Source of the DNA: Liquidambar formosana
Taxonomy: Eukaryota > Streptophyta > Magnoliopsida > Saxifragales > Altingiaceae
DNA length: 64,000 nucleotides
Assembly (NCBI GenBank): GCA_039720395.1
Contig: CM077823.1
Location: forward strand, 34,430,371 to 34,494,370
Direction of reading: 5' to 3'
Shown here: positions 55,775 to 64,000 of the stretch, one piece after another
Layout of the letters: the number at the start of each line of letters is the position of its first letter
Numbering within the stretch: position 1 is the first letter of the stretch
Position numbers and translations under genes: made by a program
Notes under the pieces: model-generated
What the model saw: only the letters and a program-made list of their open reading frames with translations
What the model was told of the DNA's origin: nothing
Database searches by the model: none

Positions 55775-56090
55775 TTTCATTTTTTTTTTCTTTTTTTTTT
55801 TTTTTCTGATGAAGTAAGTATTGTATTAAAAACAAAAGGCTTAGCCCAAGCACATGAGACATACACAAGTGCAAAAGCGACAAAAAAAACCCTTTATAGT
55901 TTCAGGGAATCAATAAAAAGCACAAAAGAGGGTTTAATAGAATTAGCATAACTAACAAACCACAAAAAGAGATTCATACTAAACAGAGATTCATAGTAAG
56001 CATAGATTTGAGATCAATAATGGACTTTTCAACACCTTCAAAGGTCCTAAGGTTCCTCTCTCTCCAAATGCAATAAAATGGCATATCTTG
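55775..56090 (-). mobile_element. 5'-truncated LINE 3' end with ORF2 C-terminus
   Basis: On the minus strand codons read CIWRERNLRTFEGVEKSI, the typical C-terminal motif of plant L1 ORF2 (W-x-ERN-x-RTFE), then stop soon after. A GTATGTCTCATGTGC and GGCTAAGCCTTTTG 3' UTR and a poly-A tail (poly-T at 55777-55805 on the plus strand) follow. Most of ORF2 is missing. Confidence 0.75.
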
Positions 56091-56668
56091 AAAAATATAT
56101 CTTAACTAAACTCTAATTATCCATATTAGATTAGAGAAATGAATATTTGGAACTTAATTTGTTGTAGAAATAAACATTGTTTGTTATGTGTTTTATTTTC
56201 CAGGATCTAAATAGTTGTAGCATATATTTTTCACTTTATTTTGAAAACTTATGTGCATCTCCCTACACATGAGACAAAAATACAGGAACTGATATTTAAT
56301 ACGACACAATTTGACATCTATGCCCCAGACCAATATCTATCAAAATGCAACATTTTACTTTCGTCTCAACCATAGATCAGCTCTATGAAATGCATCAAAT
56401 AGAAGCAAAACTAAAGGGTATAGCCCAGTTGAAATATATCTTGAAAACCATGGCCCAACTGAAGCTACATAATTCATTTTGCAATTGCCTCAACATAACT
56501 AAAATTTCAACCTAAACAACAAAAACAAAAAACAACTGTAAAAAAATTTCCAACTGACAAGAGCAGGGAAAAAGAAAGTTTCTAACAATCAAAGGAGATA
56601 AAAGCAAATTTCTAAGAACAATAACCTTAGATCAAGGATCTACGTTGACCCCTTATATCCTTGCATTG

Positions 56669-56970
56669 GTTAAAAATGAACTCACTTAGCATATTCAGGA
56701 AAATGACCCATGGTGTTCGTTGTCTATTGACACAATAGTTTTAGTTGACCAGCTATTGCATCAAAAACCAACCTGCACCAACCTATCCTCAACAAGGCTA
56801 TTCTCAATTTAGTCAATTCGTTAAAAATGAACTCACTTAGCATATTCAGGAAAATGACCCATGGTATTCGTTGTCTATTGACACAATAGTTTTAGTTGAC
56901 CAGCTATTGCATCAAAAACCAACCTGCACTAACCTATCCTCAACAAGGCTATTCTCAATTTAGTCAATTC
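56669..56970. repeat. 151-bp tandem duplication
   Basis: Units 56669-56819 and 56820-56970 differ at only two positions (GTGTTCG/GTATTCG and GCACCAAC/GCACTAAC). It is a recent event inside the NYN intron. Confidence 0.95.
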
Positions 56971-57639
56971 AGTTCAGGGTAGAAAAAATGAAAACTGAAC
57001 TCAATCAGCTCCATTATGGATTAAGGGTAAACCAGCCTTACTTATAGGCATTAACAAAAACAAGCGCTTTAAGGATACAGAAATGACCAAGCACAATGCC
57101 ATGATGCAATGTGACAAAAAATATGAGTCCTCAACAATGAAATTTAGTGTTTTGGGGAAGTTGATACAATAACTGATATCTATTTATCAGCTCTTTTAAA
57201 AATTTATATATTAAAAAAATAAAAATAGAAATGCCTTATTCCAACTATTTGGGGTCAACTTGATGGATCATAGAACGATCCATCAAGGTTTGAAGTTATT
57301 TTATGATCAGCTCTCAACCTTACAACAAAACTAATGAAATGATGCCAAATTTTGTGAGACCAATTGGTTGCGAAGGGGCTGCCATTGACCTTTGTCAAAA
57401 ATCGTTGGCAGCCTACCCTATTGATTATGTGGTTAAAACTGATGCAACCAAGCAGTAGAACTCCACAATTCCCCCATACTGTAGAAAAAGATTGAGCTAT
57501 TGTAAAGACAAGTCAAAGCAATGTGGCCATATGATCATAAGTTTAAGCTCATACAGTATTATATTACATCGAGGAGACCTTATAGGCAGATCCTATAGGA
57601 TAGTGGATATTGAACTCGTCGTCAAAAGTGTCGAGGGAC

Positions 57640-58350
57640 TAATAAATCATGCATCAGTTCAACCATACATCAAACCATATACTAATGAAACATTATCGAG
57701 GCAATATAATAATCTTGTCAAAAAACATGTCAACGTGACAATACAGTTATATCATGTCATATATCAACGCAAAGTAGATATCTTATCAAACATATACAAG
57801 ATTGTATTCCAAAAGACAATAGCTTAAATTCATAAGGCAATTTGCTTTTGAATCCCATGGGACCATAGCTTTAAAAATATTACAAAATTAGCATAAGGAT
57901 TTGGATAACAAAGCAGCTACATATTAAGGCAATAAGATAATTAGATTACCAAACCATACAATAAGCCAATATGGTAGGCAATATGGAAATTTAAGTCATA
58001 CCAAATTACATATTGAAGTATCAACATATCAAGGCAAAGTGTTAATTTAAGGTCCTCTTAAACTACATATCAAGGCAAGGTGTTAGTTTAAGGTCCTACT
58101 AGACTAGACATCGAGACAACCATGAATTGAGGCAATATGATAGTTCAAGGTCCTACCAAACCACATATTAAGAAAACATAATAATATGGTCTTGCCAAAA
58201 GATATGTCAAGTGAACGTGTCAATATGGTTATATTTTGAGCTAGTTACCTATTAACTATTATAAGGTAACATGGTAATTTAAGGTCCTACCAGGCCATAT
58301 AACAAGGCAACATCATAGTTTTAGAGCTTAACAGACCACCTATCAATGCA
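57640..58350. repeat. Degenerate ~45-55-bp minisatellite
   Basis: Recurring motifs CATATCAAGGCAA, ATGGTAATTTAAGG and GTCCTACCA appear in the same order many times with drift and indels. The 111-codon ORF at 57492 is part of this array and is not a supported gene. Confidence 0.6.
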
Positions 58351-58559
58351 ATTATTTATCAACCAATACATCATCCATATTATCAAATACACCAAATATG
58401 TATCATTTCTTTAGCCAATTAATACGCCTAATACCAATATTTAGAATCATCCTACTTGTCTTCTATTAATCGCTAACTAGTGTTTCCTCACTAGCCACCA
58501 AGCCTTGACTTTGCTAGACTCAGAACTACCCTTCAATAAGATGCTACATTCTCCTTTTT

Positions 58560-58686
58560 ATTTATCTGTCACATGTTGATACAGACAAGTAATAACCCTT
58601 GTATATTTCTTATGTACATGGGCAAAGCCTTTTCATTAATACATATTTTACTTCATAAAAATTAAAAAAAAATAATAAAAAAATAG
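58560..58686 (+). mobile_element. LINE 3' tail
   Basis: CTTATGTACATGGGCAAAGCC then TTTTCATTAATACATATTTTAC and an A-rich tail mirror the 3' UTR of the minus LINE at 55775, so it is the same family in opposite orientation. No coding part was recognised upstream. Confidence 0.5.
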
Positions 58687-59533
58687 TAATAACCCTCTTT
58701 AAAATTTTGCTAATGACGGTCAAAAAGAAGGTGAGAAAAGTTCTTGGTTAAAAAGAAAAAGAAGAATGGAAAACAAGCAATTTTCCAATGTTCAACCAAT
58801 CACTCATCGACAACAGAAAAACAACAATCATAAACTCCATTTCCACTTATACAGGTATAAAAGAAAACTATTTCTGGCCAATTACTTGTCCAGATATTTC
58901 CATGAGAAAAATGAATAGCATACCCGTATAGAGAGTATCATATCCCCCCTCTCCTCACATAGAGATCGACGTATCAATCTTCCATCTTCACCTCAAAGTT
59001 TTCCAACAATTTTTATATGCTGATAAACGCTAAAAATTATATACCCACAAAAGGAAAGGACCAAAAATTCAATCCAAGAACCATGCAACCCGTCTGAATT
59101 CCTTTACAACTGCACTAGGACGACTTCCCCGTTATCTTACTATTCAATCAACTTAAATTAAATTATATACAAGAATCCAGAAAAGAAGAAAAGGGAGCGT
59201 AACCCCCATTCACAGTTGGACGGTAAAGGGGGGAAATTTAAAATTAAAGCTCCGGGTTGGTGAGAAACCAAGGAAACCAAAACGAACAGAAAATTTACAA
59301 CCTATCACAATATCTTCTTTTCTTTTCCTCATTTTTCTCGGCAATCAAACAGAGCTTAAAAATTACCATTAGAGCAAACGCGAGTTGAATTTCAATAAAT
59401 CAATTAATTGAGGGTATTAGAACAACCAATTCACATCTCTCTCTCAAAAATAAATAAATCAATCAATCAATCACTTAACATCAGAAAGATCAAAACCAAA
59501 ACAAAATTAACATCATAGACGGTAAAAAGATAC

Positions 59534-59870
59534 CTCGTACTGCCCGCTCTGTAATTTATTCAGCTCCTCCAGATACAACGTTACTGCCCGAATTTTTAAA
59601 GATTCATATGAATAGATATTTGAGTGAAGGATGAGGGATGAAGCAACCTAGATTCTCACTCAAAGAAAAAACAAGCGCTATGATATAAATATATATATTT
59701 GTATATGGGTGTGATGAGGCAGTAGAGGGATCAAAACTGAAAACCCTAAGAAAAAATTTGGAATAGAAGGGAAAATTGAGAGGAAATTGAGAGGAGAGAG
59801 AAGGTGGAGAAGGAAGGAAGTGGGGTTTGGAATATCTGGAGAAAAAAAGAAGACTTTAGGAACAGAGGAG
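59534..59870 (-). promoter_or_regulatory. Putative noncoding first exon and core promoter of the NYN gene
   Basis: CT-rich leader sequence with CTTAGGGTTTTCAG (minus strand) ends in a consensus donor at 59533. Upstream, around 59915-59940, the promoter has TGGGCC and AGCCCAT, similar to site II (TCP-type) elements of housekeeping genes. The exon has a short upstream ORF but no long coding frame from an ATG. The start of transcription is approximate. Confidence 0.45.
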
Positions 59871-60951
59871 AGTACTGGATTTGGAAGTGAAGCACTGCCG
59901 AGTTTGTGTGAATGGGCTATCTGAAATTGGCCCAAACGAGGATTAAGCGCGTATGAGCGCCAATTGCAAACCCCCAAACTGATCAGTCGCCCCCCCTTAA
60001 TTTCCCAACCCCCCAACCCAATTTTACATACCCAGTCCACTCCATGTAAAGACAAAAATACCCCTAATGAAATGTAAGTGTAAAACCCTCTCACATTCTC
60101 ACCCGTCACCCCACCCTGCCAACACCACTAACTGGCAAAAAAGCCTTCCTCCACCGCACATGACGACTTGTGGATGCTAGCTTTTGAGGAAGCCTGTGAC
60201 AAGAATAAAACATGCTTTAAAAAAAAAAGGTAATAATTCGATGCTTTAAAAAAAAAAAAAACTATTCTGAAACTATTTGGTTAATTAAGACCGAACACTT
60301 TCTACATGTTTGATTTCTTGAAACCAAACATATTTATCTTAAACGGTCAGATGAAACCAAACATAAGAAACTGAATAATCCGTGCAATGTTCGGTTTTAT
60401 AAAATTGAACAAAATATTTATGATCAATTGTTTAAAACCGAACATTACTATAATGTTCGGAAAACCAAAAGCGAACATGCGTGACTGTATAAAAAAAATT
60501 TGTCATTTTTGCATACTTTGAACACAAAATACATACCTCATTGCTGCCAACACCATCCCAACTGACTTCTTCCTCATCCATTGCTCATAAAAAAACGTAA
60601 AAACTATTACAAATGGGTTATAGATTTTTGCTTAAAGGTTATTGTGAGAGAGTGAGGGATAAAAATAATATATTGATTAATTAGGGGTGGTTATAAGAGA
60701 GTGAGAGATGAGAATGAGAGTTGCCGGAAGCGCCAAAGAGAATTGCCAAAGAGAGTCACCGGAGAGTGACGCGGGAGAGGGTGGGGTGTGTTCAGCACTT
60801 GTGTTTTTAATACTTAAAACCCTTTTAGGTAATTTTGTATCATAATTTTTCTAATTAAAAAATATGGGAGGTCAAGTTTTTCTAGCCTTTTATTCAAAGT
60901 ACCCTAACCGACACTGCCATCATTTTAGCTTTTTCTTCTTCTTCTTCTTCC

Positions 60952-60985
<34 letters not shown>

Positions 60986-61083
60986 TGGGGGGGGGTTTGG
61001 TTCCAAGAGATGCGTATATATAGTTTGCATACCTAAACATTAAATGGGGCCCTTTTTTATTTCATTTATTTACTTATCTATTA
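59871..61083. other. Intergenic with inverted GAACA repeats; no gene seen
   Basis: 60275-60480 holds repeated ACCGAACA / TGTTCGGT motifs in both orientations, including the near-perfect palindrome CCGAACATTACTATAATGTTCGG compressed at 60436-60458. A T-run followed by G8 occurs at 60955-60995. The minus ORF 59678-60109 overlaps the promoter/UTR and is not supported. Confidence 0.45.
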
Positions 61084-61521
61084 CTAGATATAGCACACGT
61101 GCATTGCACGTGAATAATTTTAAATAATATTAGTTATACAAAATAATAAATACATAAAAATTTTATATTTTTTCATAAAAGATAAAGTTTAAAATTCGAA
61201 AGTATAACGAAAGATTAAAAACTCTTTAGATATATATTTAGAATTTTTTTTCTTCATAAAACGGAATATTTAAAGAGTTTATATTAATATATATTATCAT
61301 GCAACTTGATAGTTGCTCTAAAAAAAGAATTTGAGTAAAAATCTAACTTTAATTTGTTAAGAGTTTGAATTAAAATCTAACTTTCATTTGTTACCAAATG
61401 ATAAGAATGTTTATTATGTGTTTCAATTAAAAGAAAGGTAGATATATATTTTTTTTTAAATAAGGGTATTTTGGTCGTTCAAAAGTTTTTCTGAGATTCA
61501 ACCTTTTATAGGTAGTATAGA
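61084..61521 (-). mobile_element. Non-autonomous Helitron, 438 bp
   Basis: Reverse-orientation copy of 9814-10254. On the minus strand it begins TCTATACTACCTATAAAAGG after A and ends CTAG before T, with the ATTGCACGTG/GCACGTGCATTGCACGTG palindrome near the 3' end. It lies 7 bp from the LTR at 61529. Confidence 0.75.
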
Positions 61522-61528
61522 TTTGCAG

Positions 61529-63853
61529 TGTCACGACCCAAATTAATTAAGCCGTGATCAATATTAATAAAACCAGTTTAATTAAGGAAATCATTTAGGA
61601 AGCACGTGTATAACACGTGTTAGAAAACCTGTAATTTCAATAAAAATTTCGGCATGACCCATTCGTAAATGGAACATACCGCAATAAAACCCTGTGTAAA
61701 ATAGCTATAAAGCTCCTGCCATCCATCATTGGTATCATCACATGCTAAATAAACCATATAAAGAGACCTACGAAAATTAAAATATTACAAACCATAAGTT
61801 ATTACATGTCTAGTGCCCATTGGCCGAATACAAAGTGTTTAGTTAATACACAACCATAATATTAAAAATTTTCCCATCAAAGCATAACACCTCAAGGCGA
61901 TGTCTCCCCAGCTATGAAATCATCTGAAAAGGGTTTATAAAACATAGGAATGAGTATAAAACTCAGTAGATATAATCTTCATATAGAAATAACCAAAGCA
62001 TGATAATATAACCAATTAAAACCATGCTTAAAGTAATTAAAACCCATGCAATGTCATGAATGATATGCGACTCATGTCCATTTAACATAATCCATAATTA
62101 CCGACCACTCCCGCAGGAGTCTTCGCGCGGAAACGGAGGATTTAAACCCACCTCCAAGAGGACAACACAAGGGTTCCTACCTGGAACCGGAAAGTAGCCT
62201 CTGATTCGGGAACACAAGGGTTCCTACCTGGAACCGGAAAGTACCCAGGACCAAAGGAATGGAAAACACCGCTAAGTCCCTTGACCGCTAGTAGTCCAAA
62301 TCCAATGACCCTTTAATATACTTTTACCAAGTAATTAATTAAGTCCATTTCATGCATTTTATGCCAATGAATGCCATGAAAAGCATAAAAACTCATACAC
62401 GTGTCAGTTATTTCAAAAATCAACAATATATATAATTATTTCATAATTATATAACATGTGAGAGCTATGTAAAACATGTAAAATATAGACCAACAAGAAT
62501 TTACATAGCATGTACTTTCAAAATAAACCAAAATATGACAAGTATATCAACCCATATACTCCCAAAAGTAATATTCCTAATTATAGGGTTATGTAAACTA
62601 GACCCCTCAGTACATGCATTACAAAATATACATGATAATCCACCCAAATATCACCTAAACTCGTAAATAACACCCAAAATACATTTTTATCCAACATATA
62701 TGGGCTTATATACTAACCCATTATCATCCCTACGGTTAAAACCCATGAAAATTACACCTACCTCAAGTATGTTGCACCAAACGTAGAGAAAAGGTGTTGG
62801 GAGGGTCGGATCTGAGCCTAGAATACGAGAATAAGCTCTAAACTCCACAGATCAGGCTTGAATCATCTCCAAGCACGTGTAGATCTTCAAATCCAGCTCC
62901 TAGAACATGAATCCAAGCTTTGATATGAGGTGAGAGAGTCAAAAACCCATGCATAAAAGAGAAAATGTGATTTTCTCTCTCCAAACACTCCTTTTCTCTC
63001 TCCTCTCTCTTCTCTCTCTCTCTCAAGCTCTCTTGGTGTAAAATGATGAATATGGGATGTAAAAGTCGTGGGATGAGGGTTTTAAAAGGGGTGAAGGGCA
63101 CTTGTGTCATTTGTTTTATTTAAAAAAAAACTGCCAGTCGAAGGTTTCAGACGTCTGAAAATTAGTTTCAGACGTCTGAAACTAAACCTCAGAAATCATC
63201 GTTCTCTGGAATTTTAAGACGTCTGAAAATTACTTTCAGACGTCTGAAATGTCACTTTCAGACGTCTGAAATGTGTTTCAGACGTCTGAAACACACAGAC
63301 AGCTGAAAGTTGACAGTTAGTCAGGCCACACCCCATCAGCACAGACATCGGCCTTATTTTCATTAAAAACATTTAAGTAATCTTCTCCATTCTTTTATTC
63401 TTCCTTTTACTTTAAGTTATTTAATGAAAATAAGCAAATAACCCCCCATTTGAATCCAAATAAAATATCAAAAAAATCAAATTCCAAGTATATCAAAATC
63501 TCATTTCCAAGTTTTAGTACAAAATCCGACTCCCGACAGATTTTTCAAAAACAAACGTACGAGGAAACCGATCGAAACGTGATAATAAAATCCCATAAAA
63601 TCACAGATATCTTATAATATTATAAACTTCCATTACCGCCAAAAATTATCTTTAAAAACGAAGATTTATGAAAATTCATTTTTTTCCCAACACTTAGCCA
63701 AATTTCAGCAGTCTAAAAGTGTGAAGTCACAAACATGTCAACATCGTATCCATGTGATGCCTATGCACCACAATACCCTGCAGATTAACTAAAGTACATG
63801 CAAATCATGCATTAAAAGTGAGATTATCCCAATTAAATGGTGTGGGCATTACA
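61529..63853 (-). mobile_element. 3' LTR (2.3 kb) of a Ty3/gypsy element running off the window
   Basis: On the minus strand the LTR starts TGTAATGCCCACACC (63853) directly after a polypurine tract (AGGAGGGAGGAAT) and ends GGGTCGTGACA (61529), so it has TG...CA ends. The polyprotein end and 5' parts lie to the right. It includes a 47-bp tandem repeat with a GGTTCC/GGAACC hairpin (62164-62257) and a palindrome array (63145-63291). The target duplication cannot be checked because the other LTR is outside. Confidence 0.75.
63145..63291. repeat. Six-copy palindrome array TTTCAGACGTCTGAAA
   Basis: Copies at 63145, 63166, 63213 (one mismatch, TTTAAGACGTCTGAAA), 63234, 63256 and 63276, each 16 bp. 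Spacing is 21-22 bp, apart from one 47-bp gap and one 20-bp step. The centre GACGTC is a bZIP-type core. The array sits near the transcription-upstream end of the LTR. Confidence 0.9.
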
Positions 63854-63900
63854 ATTCCTCCCTCCTAAAAGAGAATTCGTCCTCGAATTCAAATCTTACC

Positions 63901-64000
63901 TTAATTGTCGAACAGATATGGGTAGGTTTCACGCATGAACCACTCCAATTCCCAAGTAGCTTCTTCTTCGCCATGATGGTTCCATAACACTTTTACCAAA
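63901..64000 (-). CDS. Ty3/gypsy polyprotein, extreme C-terminus (partial)
   Basis: The minus strand reads VLWNHHGEEEATWELEWFMR then ETYPYLFDN and a stop at 63903-63901. This is the characteristic chromo-like tail after integrase in plant gypsy elements (W-x-x-x-x-EEATWE-x-E and YP-x-LF). It is followed by the GAATTCGAGGACGAATTC stretch and polypurine tract before the LTR. The rest of the element lies beyond the window. Confidence 0.8.
   Translation of the reverse strand, partial: LVKVLWNHHGEEEATWELEWFMRETYPYLFDN

Larger units (their letters stand above)
54147..59533 (-). other. Probable 5'-UTR intron of the NYN gene (5.4 kb)
   Basis: A consensus donor (ACGAG then GTATCT) at 59533 and acceptor (CCTTCTGCAG) at 54147 would define the intron. 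Its proximal part (54150-54950) is homologous to the subtilase spacers. It also contains a minus LINE tail (55775-56090), a 151-bp tandem duplication (56669-56970), a degenerate minisatellite (57640-58350) and a plus LINE tail (58560-58686). No coding gene was found in it. Splicing needs transcript proof. Confidence 0.55.

Noticed and set aside
57492..57827. 111-codon ORF in the NYN intron
   Set aside because: It reads through the degenerate repeat array and has no domain or flanking signals.
59678..60109. 143-codon minus ORF upstream of the NYN gene
   Set aside because: It coincides with the CT-rich leader/promoter. The composition (Leu/Ser/Pro-rich from TC runs) is explained by low-complexity DNA.
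63145..63291. CRISPR-like repeat array
   Set aside because: Repeats are palindromic, spacers are only ~5 bp and not unique, and the genome is plant. It is an LTR-internal array.

Overview
This is a plant nuclear window, most likely from a woody core eudicot. The species cannot be fixed from the sequence. The evidence is intronless plant subtilases, GT-AG introns, AT-rich spacers with long poly-A/T and GA/TC runs, and many plant-type transposons (hAT, Helitron, PIF/Harbinger-like MITEs, Ty3/gypsy LTR elements, LINE and SINE tails). No bacterial-style operons, CRISPR arrays, rRNA or tRNA genes were seen.

The backbone is a tandem array of secreted subtilisin-like serine proteases (S8 family, SBT1.9-like), all on the plus strand. 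Eleven loci are visible. Four are intact: A 30755-33085, B 36012-38324, C 41098-43413 and D 48937-51237. One is cut by the window edge (2-892). Two are near full length but broken (4126-6418 and 20518-22822). Four are truncated relics (8050-8658, 10928-11726, 26662-27452, 47312-47404). The start of the window to about 8.7 kb repeats the order gene A, gene B, gene C of 30.7-43.4 kb, so a multi-gene block was duplicated. A separate 1.9 kb block with a truncated copy occurs at 10.69-12.59 kb and again at 26.42-28.32 kb, the second copy flanked by an 87-bp direct repeat.

Two other gene families are present. A truncated SIN3-like co-repressor gene (PAH1-PAH2 only, with a frameshift) lies on the minus strand at 14.2-17.1 kb. 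An intact NYN-domain/LOTUS RNA-binding or RNase-type gene (minus, coding exon 52526-54146) faces subtilase D and appears to have a 5.4-kb 5'-UTR intron, with a first exon near 59.5-59.9 kb. Spacers between the subtilases contain relics of the first codons and of the 5' intron of this NYN gene, so the repeat unit apparently once spanned the subtilase-NYN junction.

Mobile DNA fills the rest: a solo LTR with an ATATT target duplication (18035-18954), a compact minus-strand LTR retroelement with one 317-codon ORF (23271-25245), a 3.25-kb non-autonomous hAT with the 8-bp duplication GATGCATG (43569-46818), a MITE inserted exactly at the stop codon of gene D, two oppositely oriented 0.44-kb Helitrons, LINE and SINE tails, and at the right edge a 2.3-kb gypsy LTR plus the end of its polyprotein.

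The proteases would act in the secretory pathway or apoplast after loss of the I9 propeptide. Their substrates cannot be deduced from sequence. The signals most worth follow-up are the NYN-derived spacers, a conserved GATAAG-centred hairpin in several subtilase promoters, the stop-codon MITE, a conversion tract in gene C, divergent catalytic surroundings in gene D, and a six-copy palindrome array in the right-edge LTR.
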